Assembly: GCA_020832405.1 (NCBI GenBank)
Contig: JAFIET010000031.1
Span: forward strand, 1 to 40,410
Origin: Balneolales bacterium
Lineage (GTDB): Bacteria > Bacteroidota > Rhodothermia > Balneolales > Cyclonatronaceae
DNA: 40,410 bases
Direction: 5' to 3'
The notes below the pieces were generated by a model. That model made no database searches, was not told the origin of the DNA, and saw only the letters and a list, made by a program, of their open reading frames with translations. Within the stretch, counting starts at the first letter, position 1. Each line of letters begins with the position of its first letter. The position numbers were made by a program, and so were the translations under genes. Positions 1-8,439 of this stretch are shown here, one piece after another.

Positions 1-15
1 TTCGGAAACAAATGC

Positions 16-56
16 AAAAAAAAAGCCTTCCTGAATAATTTCAGGAAGGCTTTTTA
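16..56 (-). terminator. Hairpin terminator, likely bidirectional
   Basis: A 10 bp perfect stem (25-34 with 41-50, GCCTTCCTGA) and a 6-nt loop. A run of nine A lies to the left and five T to the right. Read on the minus strand it is a strong intrinsic terminator about 100 nt after the stop of the minus-strand gene ending at 157. It could also end a plus-strand gene lying outside the window. Confidence 0.85.
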
Positions 57-156
57 TGTAAATGGCCTGATATTGAAGTGGTGCGCGCAGTCGAAAAACA
101 AAACTGAGACGCTATCAGCGGTCAGGCCGGCCGGGGGTGAATTCAGCTAATGGGGG

Positions 157-990
157 TTAGCCGTTGTACTGATCAATCGCCGCTTTAAGGCGGTTCTCTG
201 AATCAACGAGCACATTCTGCAGAATGTTGTGCAGTGTTTCGGTGTACCAGAGGCCTGCCGGGCTGCTGAGGTAGGCGGCATAGCTTTCGAGATAGCTAAT
301 GTCAATATCACGGTAGGTGTACAGCATATTTAGCATCACGTACTCGCTCATTTGGTTTTCCAGCTGTGTGCGTATCAGTCCGGAGGTGTAGGCAAAATCT
401 TCCTCGCTCATTCTGCGGTCTTCAGGTGCCTGAACACTATGTACGGCCCGCATCACATTGCTGTAAATGCTATGAAGGATGATGACCGTGTTATCCAGAG
501 TACGGGTGCCGTCGAGTATCTGTCGTGTTAGCTCAACGCGCCGGCGGTTTTGCCGGCTGCCGGGTTCAAAACTTTGGGAAAAATCAAACAACTCATCTTC
601 GGTGGCATGTACCTGCGCGGCTTCTGTTTCAAGGATGATGCGGCCCGGGTCAGAATCAAGAAACCGGATAACTTCAGCACCGAGGTGTAAATCAAGATGC
701 TCGCGCAAACGCTCTTTGAAGTTTTCTGTGAGTCCTTCTCCGCCAAATGCGCCGCCGAGCCATTCGTTGAGTGTTGCCCGCTGTGACGGGCTTACATTGG
801 TTTGCCCGATACTCTGTTCAATACTAAGCCAGATATCTGAAAGGGCATGCTCAAAGCCGGAAGCTTCCATGATGCGGTGGTGCAGGCTTTCTTCAGAAAG
901 CTGCTGCGCATTAAGGAGGGGTTGTGAAATCCATAAAAGGGCTAAAAAGGCCACCACAGCCCCAAAATAAATGAACCGGCTGCTGTACAT
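157..990 (-). CDS. Secreted or anchored hypothetical protein, DUF2059-like
   Basis: 277 aa of unknown function. The chosen ATG at 990 opens directly with an N-terminal hydrophobic segment (residues about 7-28) followed by LLNAQQ, so the protein is probably exported or anchored in the inner membrane. A GTG at 1065 would extend it by 25 residues and overlap the upstream gene, which is less likely. The rest is predicted mostly helical. Its C-terminal part (YLESYAAYLSSPAGLWY) resembles the pattern of DUF2059-type domains, in which an acidic helix is followed by F/Y..SP.G. The same architecture is seen in the 307-aa protein at 11924-12847, so the two are probably paralogues. It follows the DUF2911 gene on the same strand. 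Function unknown; family placement is inference from pattern only. Confidence 0.75.
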   Translation of the reverse strand: MYSSRFIYFGAVVAFLALLWISQPLLNAQQLSEESLHHRIMEASGFEHALSDIWLSIEQSIGQTNVSPSQRATLNEWLGGAFGGEGLTENFKERLREHLDLHLGAEVIRFLDSDPGRIILETEAAQVHATEDELFDFSQSFEPGSRQNRRRVELTRQILDGTRTLDNTVIILHSIYSNVMRAVHSVQAPEDRRMSEEDFAYTSGLIRTQLENQMSEYVMLNMLYTYRDIDISYLESYAAYLSSPAGLWYTETLHNILQNVLVDSENRLKAAIDQYNG

Positions 991-1039
991 TACAGACAAA
1001 TAACAGGCAGCTGAAGAACCTGAGGCAGTCAGTAGTGCA

Positions 1040-1576
1040 TTATTTTCGGATGGGCAGCTCAACACGGGTACGCTCCCACTCCATAATCAGCAGTACGTTT
1101 TCTTCATCCTGCTTATCAAGCGAAATGGTGAAGATTTCTGATTTATCCGCAGTTCGTTTCACCGGAACTCTGGTACGAAGCACATCAAAAGCTGAGTTAT
1201 ACGCATAGGAACCCCACAGCCCAAGCTGCGAATTGAGAATTACTGTCCATTCATCGGGGCCCGGTACTGTAAAGACAGAGTAGGTACCAGCCGGAAGAGG
1301 GGTACTGTCAAAAAAAACATCCCCGGTGAGTGTGATTTCGGTTGATTCGTTAGCCCCTGTACGCCATACTTCACCATAAGGAACAAGTGATCCAAAAATC
1401 TGACGGTCACGAACATAGGGCCGGCCGTAAATTACCTTCACGTACGTATCACCAAGCATGGTACGGCTCAGACCCAGCGGGCTCTGACGGGGTTCAGGAA
1501 GCGATTGGGCTTCAGCATGGGGTACAGTGAAGCCCAAAGTGAGCAGGAAAACAGCGAATAGTACAATAGATTTCAT
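1040..1576 (-). CDS. DUF2911 family secreted protein
   Basis: 178 aa from ATG 1576, chosen because it gives a clean signal peptide (MKSIVLFAVFLLTLGF... cut near AEAQ, residue 24). The upstream start at 1621 would put 15 polar residues before it. The mature part carries the DUF2911 hallmarks: SPLGLSRTMLGDTYVKVIYGRP, then VPYGEVWRTGANEST and LPAGTYSVFTVP. The family is a periplasmic beta-rich domain common in Bacteroidota, and its biochemical role is not known. It is divergent from the Nramp gene (162 bp between starts). It may be transcribed with the downstream gene ending at 157, since the two are separated by about 50 nt. Confidence 0.88.
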   Translation of the reverse strand: MKSIVLFAVFLLTLGFTVPHAEAQSLPEPRQSPLGLSRTMLGDTYVKVIYGRPYVRDRQIFGSLVPYGEVWRTGANESTEITLTGDVFFDSTPLPAGTYSVFTVPGPDEWTVILNSQLGLWGSYAYNSAFDVLRTRVPVKRTADKSEIFTISLDKQDEENVLLIMEWERTRVELPIRK

Positions 1577-1738
1577 CTGATGTATTGTGGTAATGGATAA
1601 GGTAAGCTGCCATCTCAACATTAATTTTATGTGCAGCTTTCAAACAACGTGAATATCGCTTTTATTGTATTTGTAAACCATGTAGGGCCTGTAGTAATTC
1701 GGCTCTGAACAGAAGTGTGAATTTAATGATACAACTTA

Positions 1739-3031
1739 ATGAGGATGAATAAAAAAAAGGGGCCCGTGAATCAGACAAATATTAAGAATCGGCTTTTTCT
1801 TGCCCTCGGGCCCGGCCTGCTGATGGCCGGCGCCGCGGTTGGCGTATCGCATCTGGTGCAGGCAACCCGCGCGGGAGCCGACTACGGTTTTGCCATCATC
1901 TGGGTGCTCGTTGTTGCCGTTGTAAGCAAATATCCGTTTCTCGAATTCGGTCCGCGCTTTGCCGCAGCTACCGGAACGCATCTGATTACAGGATACCGGC
2001 GGATGAGCGCCGCTGCATTTTGGGTTTACGTAGCGATTACTTTTGGCACCATGTTCATCATAACGGCTGCGGTCACCATTGTTACGGCCGGTCTTGCGGA
2101 GCAGCTGTTTGGCATGGGCTGGAGTAACTTCAGCTGGAGTGCCCTCATTTTTGCCACCTGTGTGATGCTGCTTTGGTTTGGCCGCTACCCCGGCCTTGAT
2201 TTATCGATGAAGGTGATCATCAGCCTGCTTACCCTGCTCACGCTCACCGCTGTGCTTATTGCATTCGGTGCCGGTGCCGGCGCTGATGCGGTTCGCACCG
2301 GGGCCCCTTCTTACTGGAATGCAGCGGGAATTGCGTTCATCATTGCATTTATGGGATGGATGCCCATCCCGCTCGATGCCGCAGTATGGCACTCCATCTG
2401 GACGGGTGAGCGCAGCAAGCAGACCGGCAGCAAACCGGATATCCGCGCAGCACGTTTCGATTTTGACATGGGCTACGGCGCCGCCGCATTTATCGGCCTC
2501 CTGTTTTTCCTTTTGGGTACGCTGGTGATGTTTGGCAGCGGGGTGACCTTCGCCGCGGGCAGCGTTGCCTTTTCTTCGCAGATTGTGGATTTGTACAGCC
2601 AAACACTTGGCAGCTGGAGCGTGCCGCTCATTTCGGTTGCAGCTTTTATCACCATGCTGAGCACAACCCTTGCTGTAACCGATGCCTACCCGCGCGTGCT
2701 CTCTGAGCTGTGGGCGGAGGTCTCTGCGGATGGCGGCGAGTCAGCAACGCGGGTTGCCGTTTACCGTTTGGGCCTGTTTGCGGTTCCGCTGGCGGCGCTT
2801 GGGGTTCTGTATTTCACAAGTGATGCGTTCACGCTGCTGGTCGATTTCGCTGCGAGCCTTTCTTTTATTGCGGCTCCTGTGCTGGCGTGGTTCAACTACC
2901 GGCTGATTACGGGCAATCAGGTGCCGCCGGAAGCGCGGCCTTCAAAAGGGTATCGCATCTTCAGCCTGTGCTGTCTGGGTTTTCTGACATTGTTTACGGT
3001 AATCTGGTTTTACTGGCGCTTTTTTAGCTGA
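1739..3031 (+). CDS. Nramp-related transporter lacking canonical metal motifs
   Basis: 430 aa, about eleven hydrophobic segments, overall Nramp/MntH-like (SLC11) fold by order and by the TM1 pattern GPGLLMAGAAVGVSH. In canonical Nramp proteins TM1 carries DPGN and TM6 carries MPH, which bind the metal. Here the DPGN position reads GVSH (residues 35-38) and TM6 reads GWMPIPLDAAVW, so the Asp and Asn ligands are absent. Substrate therefore cannot be assumed to be Mn2+/Fe2+. A related group of Nramp-like proteins with changed motifs is known. Start is ATG 1739 or the in-frame ATG 1745; there is no clear Shine-Dalgarno sequence. A hairpin terminator follows at 3050-3092. Family assignment is good; substrate is unknown. 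Confidence 0.85.
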   Translation: MRMNKKKGPVNQTNIKNRLFLALGPGLLMAGAAVGVSHLVQATRAGADYGFAIIWVLVVAVVSKYPFLEFGPRFAAATGTHLITGYRRMSAAAFWVYVAITFGTMFIITAAVTIVTAGLAEQLFGMGWSNFSWSALIFATCVMLLWFGRYPGLDLSMKVIISLLTLLTLTAVLIAFGAGAGADAVRTGAPSYWNAAGIAFIIAFMGWMPIPLDAAVWHSIWTGERSKQTGSKPDIRAARFDFDMGYGAAAFIGLLFFLLGTLVMFGSGVTFAAGSVAFSSQIVDLYSQTLGSWSVPLISVAAFITMLSTTLAVTDAYPRVLSELWAEVSADGGESATRVAVYRLGLFAVPLAALGVLYFTSDAFTLLVDFAASLSFIAAPVLAWFNYRLITGNQVPPEARPSKGYRIFSLCCLGFLTLFTVIWFYWRFFS

Positions 3032-3049
3032 GGCAGCATCATATCATCC

Positions 3050-3092
3050 AAAAAAACAGGCCTGAACGGATTAGATTCAGGCCTGACATTTT
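3050..3092. terminator. Bidirectional hairpin terminator between convergent genes
   Basis: Stem of 10 bp (3057-3066 CAGGCCTGAA with 3076-3085), 9-nt loop, seven A before it and ACATTTT after it. It lies between the stop of the plus-strand Nramp gene (3031) and the stop of the minus-strand CoA-transferase gene (3162), and can serve both. Confidence 0.85.
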
Positions 3093-3161
3093 AAGCACAA
3101 CGCAGATTACTGCTACTAACTAACTACTATGATGGCTTTACAGAAAAAAAGATTTTTTGTT

Positions 3162-4445
3162 TCAAATGGAGATGAGGGTATTGAAGCGCTCTGAAGCAGC
3201 CTGCTCAAGCGCCTCGCGGTGGTCAGGGTGGGCAATGTTGATGAGCGCCTGTGCCCGCTGCCGCATGTTTTTGCCGTACAGATAGGCAACGCCAAACTCA
3301 GTGACCACATAGTGCACGTGCGCGCGGGTTGTAACAACGCCCGCACCCTGCTTGAGGAAGGGTGTAATCCGGCTGATGCCCTTTGCCGTAACCGATGGCA
3401 GCGCAATAATCGGCTTGCCGCCCTCTGACTTGGATGCACCGCGGATAAAATCCATCTGCCCCCCAACACCGCTGTACTGATAGGTGCCGATTGAATCAGC
3501 ACAAACCTGACCGGTCAGATCAATCTCAATGGCGCTGTTGATGGCCGTTACCTTCGGATTCTTCCGGATCACGCCGGTATCATTCACATAGGCGATGTTG
3601 AGCATGGCCACAAGCGGGTTGTCATCAATAAAATCGTATAGTTTTTGGGTGCCCATCACAAAACCGCTCACAATTTTGCCGGGGTGAACTTTTTTCAGGG
3701 TGTTATTTATCACGCCGCTTTCAACAAGCGGGATTACGCCGTCAGAAAACATCTCGGTGTGGATACCCAGATTTTTGTGATTGGTGAGGGCGGCAAGAAC
3801 GGCGTTTGGGATGGCACCGATACCCATCTGAAGGGTTGCGCCGTCTTCAACAAGATCCGCGACATACTGCCCGATCCGGGCTTCCTGCTCGGTCGGGATG
3901 CCGGGTTCATGGCTGTACAGGTACTCATCAACCTCAATCGCGTAATGAATGGCGGACTTATGAATCAGGCCGTCGCCGTGTGTGCGTGGCATTTTGGGGT
4001 TTATCTGTGCGATGATGAGTTTCGCGCTTTGTATAGCTGCCGGGGTAACATCAACGGAAGTGCCGAGGGAACAGAAGCCGTGACGGTCAGGGGGGGAGAC
4101 CTGAATGAGGGCTACATCAAGGGGAAGGATGTTTTTGGTAAACAGCCCCGGGATTTCGCTCAAAAATACTGGAATGTAATCTCCGCGGCCTTCACGAATT
4201 GCACGGCGCACATTTCCGCCCACAAAAAGAGCGTTAATATGGAAGCTTTCTGCCATTTCGGGCGCAGCATAAGGCGCTTCGCCGTCGGTGTGCAGGCTGA
4301 TAATCTCCACGTTTCTCAGCTCGGAGGCCCGGGCAGTCATGGCGTTGACAAGATGCTGCGGGGCAGCAACGGCTGCCTGAATAAATACACGGTCGTTTGA
4401 TTTAATACCGGCTACCGCTTCAAGCGGATTTTGAACAATTTTCAT
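3162..4445 (-). CDS. Acetyl-CoA hydrolase/transferase family CoA-transferase
   Basis: 427 aa from ATG 4445; the longer reading to 4523 adds 26 residues not typical of the family. This is a family I-like CoA-transferase of the acetyl-CoA hydrolase/transferase (Cat1, 4-hydroxybutyrate CoA-transferase) type. It moves CoA between acetate, succinate, butyrate or similar acids in the cytoplasm. Visible motifs: GIGAIPNAV (208-216), HTEMFSDG with the probable catalytic Glu231 that forms the glutamyl-CoA thioester, and GVGGQMDFIRGA near the C-terminus. Length matches the family. The exact acid pair cannot be told from sequence. The gene stands alone between a bidirectional terminator (3050-3092) and a 350 bp spacer. 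Confidence 0.92.
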   Translation of the reverse strand: MKIVQNPLEAVAGIKSNDRVFIQAAVAAPQHLVNAMTARASELRNVEIISLHTDGEAPYAAPEMAESFHINALFVGGNVRRAIREGRGDYIPVFLSEIPGLFTKNILPLDVALIQVSPPDRHGFCSLGTSVDVTPAAIQSAKLIIAQINPKMPRTHGDGLIHKSAIHYAIEVDEYLYSHEPGIPTEQEARIGQYVADLVEDGATLQMGIGAIPNAVLAALTNHKNLGIHTEMFSDGVIPLVESGVINNTLKKVHPGKIVSGFVMGTQKLYDFIDDNPLVAMLNIAYVNDTGVIRKNPKVTAINSAIEIDLTGQVCADSIGTYQYSGVGGQMDFIRGASKSEGGKPIIALPSVTAKGISRITPFLKQGAGVVTTRAHVHYVVTEFGVAYLYGKNMRQRAQALINIAHPDHREALEQAASERFNTLISI

Positions 4446-4799
4446 ATCGATAAATAATTTAAGGGAGAACGTATGCGCGGGCGGCAGTTTCGGCCCGGCA
4501 GCGGATTGTATCAGTTGAATCAATCCGGCACAGGCAACACATTGTAGAAGAACTGCAGCTGTTTAATAAATGGGATGATACAGAGCCGACTTAGCTGAGA
4601 ATGTATTCGACACAGTTCAGAATTTTGTAAGCAGTATCTAAAATCAAATATAGATATTATAATTATAAATTAGCAAGATCAAATCCGTCTTCCTTCAAAA
4701 AAATCTGGGAAGCGGGGAGGAGTTCGGTGCCGGGAGATGCACTTCTTCCCGTATTCAGACTGAATTGTTTTGCAGGTGAAGATCATATATATAAGCAAA
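4446..4799. other. Intergenic spacer, no gene seen
   Basis: About 350 bp between the CoA-transferase start and the fasciclin terminator. The part at 4620-4680 is strongly AT-rich and may hold the promoter of the CoA-transferase gene, but I find no convincing TAnnTTTG box. No ORF with coding character was seen. Confidence 0.5.
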
Positions 4800-4834
4800 A
4801 AAAGGCTCCTCTCAGAAAGAGGAGCCTTTTCGAA
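4799..4834 (-). terminator. Hairpin terminator of the fasciclin gene
   Basis: Perfect 13 bp stem (4800-4812 with 4818-4830, AAAAGGCTCCTCT) and a 5-nt loop. Minus-strand reading ends in a T-run. It lies 29 nt after the fasciclin stop at 4859. Confidence 0.9.
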
Positions 4835-4858
4835 AAGCCTGGTTGATCCGATCTGCTT

Positions 4859-6574
4859 TTACAGCTCAGGGATAAGGACGCCGTCGATTACGTGAATTAC
4901 GCCGTTGGTACCGTCAACATCTGCTTCGGTTACCGTGGTGCTGCCGTTGATGACAACATTGCCGTTTACCAGCTGTGCCGTAACGCTCTGCCCTTCGAGC
5001 AGGGTCGGTACGGTTACTTCTTCGCCGGAAATTGCGCTTGAAAGCACGCGGGTATCAAGTACGTGGTAGAGCAGAACGTTGGTGAGCTGCTCGGGTGTGA
5101 GGGTTTCAACTACATCCGCAATGGCTTCGAAAGCCGCATTGGTCGGGGCAAATACGGTGAAGTTGGCATCAGCGTTGCTGAGGGCACCCGCAAGGTTTGC
5201 GCTTACAACGGCATCAACAAGCGTGCTCAGGAAGTAACGCTTCTGTGCGTTGTTCACTACATTGCCGAAAGCATCCGGCAGAAGCACGTTGTTAATGGCG
5301 TGAATCAGACCATTTGAGGCCTCTACATCAGCAAGCGTAACAGCGGCATTTCCGTTTACGGTTACGGTTGTGCCGTCGAACGTTACGAAAATGGATTCCC
5401 CGTTCAGCGTAGTTACGGTTTGCTCAGGGGCGAGGTCGCCGGAAGCAACTTCTGCTGCAAGTACGTGAAGGGTGAGAATGCTGGTGAGCTCATCTATGGA
5501 GAGGCTTTCGAGCGTGCCCGCCGGCAGGTTTGAGAAGGCATCGTTGGTAGGCGCAAACACAGTGAAAGGACCCTCACCGGAGAGGGCGCCTACGAGGTCA
5601 GCCTGAACGAGAGCATCAACGAGGGTGGAGAAATCAGGATTTCCTGCTGCAATGCCGGGGATGGTGTTGTCTTCAGCATCGGGAATCAGCACGGTATCAA
5701 TTACGTGAATCACGCCGTTTGTGCCAACATTATCCGCTGAAATCACGGTTGAGATTCCGTTGATGGTAACGGTGCCGTTAGAAACTGTTACGGTGATGTC
5801 ATCGCCGGATAGTGTTGTTACGGTCTGCTCGCCCTGAAGGTCAGTTGAGAGCACGCTTGTGTCAAGTACGTGATAAAGCAGGATGTTTGTAATTTCTTCC
5901 GGGCTTAGGGTTGGCAGCACATCGGCAATGGCGTCAAAGGCTTCGTTTGTTGGAGCGAAAACCGTGAAGTCGCTGTCCGCATCTGCAAGTGTTGAGGCAA
6001 GGTTGGCATCAACTACGGCTGATACGAGTGCGCTGAGGAAGTAACGCTTTTGCGCGTTTTCAACAATATTATTGAAAGCGTCGGGAAGAAGTACCTGATC
6101 TACTGCATGAATCAGACCGTTGGAGGCTGTAATGTCTTCGGTAATAACACCTGACAGGCCGTTTACGGTTACGTTTCCGTTGTTTACAGTCACGAAAAGT
6201 TCCTGATCATTCAGGGCCGTTACGGTTTGTGTGGGCTGAAGGGCACCGGAGGGAACTTCAGCTGTGATTACGTGATAGGTTAGTATATCGACCAGCTGTT
6301 CTTCAGTTAGGCTTTCAAGTGTGCCTTCAGGAAGAGCTGCAAAAGCATCGTTTGTTGGTGCAAATACGGTAAACGGACCGGCTGCTTCAAGAGCACTTAC
6401 CAGACCGGCCTGTTCGAGGGCGCCAACCAGGGTTGAAAACTGCTCGTTGGCTGCGGCAACGTCAACAATGGTAGGGTCATCAGGTACAATTGGTGATGTG
6501 GAGCTGCTGCTGTCGCAGGCCTTCGCAAACAAACCGAATGCGATAATGAGAATTAGAATGTTCAGATTCTTCAT
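4859..6574 (-). CDS. Four-domain fasciclin (FAS1) lipoprotein
   Basis: 571 aa from ATG 6574. The N-terminus is a lipoprotein signal ending in the lipobox FAKAC (Cys20), followed by a Ser-rich linker, so the protein is anchored to a membrane and exposed. Four FAS1 domains follow at about 39-165, 172-300, 305-430 and 440-570, each with the two FAS1 motifs (FTVFAPTNxAF and the NGxIHxIDxVLLP type). Domains 1 and 3 resemble each other more than 2 and 4, and both 2 and 4 begin with NAQKRYFLS, so the protein arose by duplicating a two-domain unit. FAS1 domains mediate adhesion or matrix interactions; the partner is unknown. ATG 6574 was preferred over 6643 because it starts the signal peptide. Confidence 0.93.
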   Translation of the reverse strand: MKNLNILILIIAFGLFAKACDSSSSTSPIVPDDPTIVDVAAANEQFSTLVGALEQAGLVSALEAAGPFTVFAPTNDAFAALPEGTLESLTEEQLVDILTYHVITAEVPSGALQPTQTVTALNDQELFVTVNNGNVTVNGLSGVITEDITASNGLIHAVDQVLLPDAFNNIVENAQKRYFLSALVSAVVDANLASTLADADSDFTVFAPTNEAFDAIADVLPTLSPEEITNILLYHVLDTSVLSTDLQGEQTVTTLSGDDITVTVSNGTVTINGISTVISADNVGTNGVIHVIDTVLIPDAEDNTIPGIAAGNPDFSTLVDALVQADLVGALSGEGPFTVFAPTNDAFSNLPAGTLESLSIDELTSILTLHVLAAEVASGDLAPEQTVTTLNGESIFVTFDGTTVTVNGNAAVTLADVEASNGLIHAINNVLLPDAFGNVVNNAQKRYFLSTLVDAVVSANLAGALSNADANFTVFAPTNAAFEAIADVVETLTPEQLTNVLLYHVLDTRVLSSAISGEEVTVPTLLEGQSVTAQLVNGNVVINGSTTVTEADVDGTNGVIHVIDGVLIPEL

Positions 6575-6937
6575 GATGATGGAATAGTTTTGAATTGTTT
6601 TTTGTGGATGTGATCTGCTATCATAACACCCCATCAAATTCATGTACCTATGAAAGCCGTTCCGTTTTTTTGGTCTTTACATGTTACAACAAATGTTTTC
6701 TGAGCGGTAAGCCGGTCCTTCAGCTGCCCGCCAAATTGCTGTACAGCATGTAGTTGGAGGCAGCCCTGGCATGCTGATGAGTCACACAAACGGAGCTTTT
6801 GCGCTGCGTTCGATTTTACAAAAAAAGAAAGGGCGGGCTCTTAAAAACGGCCTCAGACGTGGCTATTCCGGTGCATCTTTTGAAGAATTCGGGATGGCGG
6901 CACTCCTTTTTCAGTATGGCGGGCAGCGGCTGCCGAC
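6575..6937. other. Intergenic spacer, no gene seen
   Basis: 363 bp between the fasciclin start and the stop of the lipoprotein gene. It should hold the fasciclin promoter and the end of the upstream transcript. I found no clear terminator, no box with a good spacing and no credible ORF. A CTGATGAGTC string near 6773 resembles a hammerhead core but does not fold as one. Confidence 0.5.
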
Positions 6938-7540
6938 TTAGTCGCGCGAGAAAGTAACCTTGAAATCGCTCCAGGTAAACTGCGAGCCGCCGGCGCTGTC
7001 GGTCCAGTTTTGAACCGACCAAAGGCCGTCATCACCCTGCACCAGGTCCATGATGAAGGTGCCGCTCGCTACCGTCGGGATGCCCTGCCCCGTGCGGTTG
7101 TGAAAGATGGTGAGCGAGTAGGTTGCCGTGTAGCGCTCGCCGCCGGTTGGCAGGGGCGTGCGCTCTTCGTCGGAGAGCACAAGCGCATGGCCGCTTTGAT
7201 TTTGCGCTGACCCCCGCATGTTGTTGAAGTAATTTTCCTCACTTTGCCGGCTCCAGTTTTGCCAGATCTGCGGGTCGTTGTCGAAAGCCGAGGCGGAGGG
7301 CGTGAAGCTGAAACCGTCTTCGCTCAGGCTCCGCATGTAGTTCAGGGTATTGAGGCCGGCTATGGCCGATTGCAGGTTGCGGATCACTACTTCGGCCCGA
7401 TCGGGCTGCTGAAAGCCGCTGCCGCTGCCCGCACCGGGTTCTTCGGGCGTGCGCGTTTCGAAAATGCCGCATCCTGCTGCCATCAGCCCAAAGCTGAGCA
7501 GCAGTACAGCCAACCGTAAAAAGGTGTTAGTGTTTTTCAT
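6938..7540 (-). CDS. Hypothetical lipoprotein
   Basis: 200 aa from ATG 7540. It opens with a lipoprotein signal (MKNTNTFLRLAV... lipobox MAAGC, Cys24), then a Glu/Gly/Ser linker. The mature domain of about 160 residues alternates helix and strand (NYFNNMRGSAQ, YTATYSLTIFHN, GTFIMDLVQGDDGLWSVQNW) and ends in a strand-rich half. This shape, with the paired DGLWSVQNWTD strands, is reminiscent of NTF2/SnoaL-like folds, but that is inference. Its first 14 nt overlap the end of the RluA-type gene, so it is probably translationally coupled in the trhO-pseudouridine synthase operon. Function unknown. Confidence 0.8.
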   Translation of the reverse strand: MKNTNTFLRLAVLLLSFGLMAAGCGIFETRTPEEPGAGSGSGFQQPDRAEVVIRNLQSAIAGLNTLNYMRSLSEDGFSFTPSASAFDNDPQIWQNWSRQSEENYFNNMRGSAQNQSGHALVLSDEERTPLPTGGERYTATYSLTIFHNRTGQGIPTVASGTFIMDLVQGDDGLWSVQNWTDSAGGSQFTWSDFKVTFSRD

Positions 7541-8435
7541 ACCAGTGTGAAGGTACGGGCAGGCTTGCATCAACAGCAAGTGCGGGAATTTTGAGGACGG
7601 TGCTGTGCAGACAAATGGCCCGGTTCTGAAGCCGGTGCGCGTTGCCCGGCTGATACACGAGGTCGTCGGCAATGGGGTGGCCCAGCCAGGCGAGGTGCAG
7701 CCGCAGCTGATGCGTGCGCCCGGTTACGGGTTCGCAGCTTACGAGGCTGAGCTGCCCGCCCCGCTGCAACACCCTGAAAACCGACCGTGCCGGTTTACCC
7801 TCCGGATGACACTCAAACCGAAAGCCCTTCGCCCGGCGCACGGGCTGTTCGCAGCTTGTTTGGTCCCACGCGGGCGCGCCCTGCACCAGGGCTGCGTATT
7901 CTTTCTTGACTCCGCCGCTGCGGAACAGCTCTGCGGCCTCACGGCTGAACGCGGCGTTGCGGCCCAGCAGCATGAGTCCGGAGGTAACCGCATCGAGCCG
8001 GTGAATGAGGTGCAGCTGCGGGTAGCCGCTTTCGGCCAGGATTTCGGTGAGGCAGTTCCGGTTGTAGCGCCCGCCGGGGTGCACCGGCATGGGCGCAGGT
8101 TTGTTCACGAGCAGGTAATCATCCGCGACCGAAATAATCTGAACCGCGTCGGGCACGGAGGGTTCGGTTACGTTCAGGTTGGTATGCTGAATGTGGTCGC
8201 CGGCGCTCAGCAGCTGCTCCGCCCGGGCGGCTGCGTCGTTGAGCTGTACGCGTCCGTCGGTGATGCGGCGCCTCCAGCCTGCTTCCTCGCGAAAGGGGAA
8301 GCGCTCGAGCAAAAAAGCAAGGAGGGTTTTGCCGGCATCAGCGGGCTTCACCCGGAACACGTAGGTGTGGGCGTAAGGCGGCTGAATGCGCACGGGGCTG
8401 CATTCTCCGGCAGGCGGCCGCTGCGCTTCGCGCAT
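7527..8435 (-). CDS. RluA-family RNA pseudouridine synthase
   Basis: 302 aa. Isomerises uridine to pseudouridine in rRNA or tRNA in the cytoplasm. The catalytic signature HRLDAVTSG is present with Asp148. An S4-like RNA-binding segment lies at about 36-90 (ITDGRVQLND), and the late motif GRTHQLRLHLAWLGHPI is intact. ATG 8435 was chosen; a GTG at 8438 directly before it is an equal alternative. The upstream trhO stop is only 4 nt away, and the lipoprotein start overlaps the 3' end, so the three form an operon. Which uridine it modifies cannot be told from sequence. Confidence 0.92.
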   Translation of the reverse strand: MREAQRPPAGECSPVRIQPPYAHTYVFRVKPADAGKTLLAFLLERFPFREEAGWRRRITDGRVQLNDAAARAEQLLSAGDHIQHTNLNVTEPSVPDAVQIISVADDYLLVNKPAPMPVHPGGRYNRNCLTEILAESGYPQLHLIHRLDAVTSGLMLLGRNAAFSREAAELFRSGGVKKEYAALVQGAPAWDQTSCEQPVRRAKGFRFECHPEGKPARSVFRVLQRGGQLSLVSCEPVTGRTHQLRLHLAWLGHPIADDLVYQPGNAHRLQNRAICLHSTVLKIPALAVDASLPVPSHWYEKH

Positions 8436-8439
8436 CACC

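Noticed and set aside
3645-4400. 251-codon plus-strand ORF over the CoA-transferase gene
   Set aside because: Shadow of a clear family member; no motif of its own.
6765-6800. CTGATGAGTC string resembling a hammerhead ribozyme core
   Set aside because: The following ACACAAACGG cannot close stem II and there is no GAAA at the right place, so it does not fold as a hammerhead.
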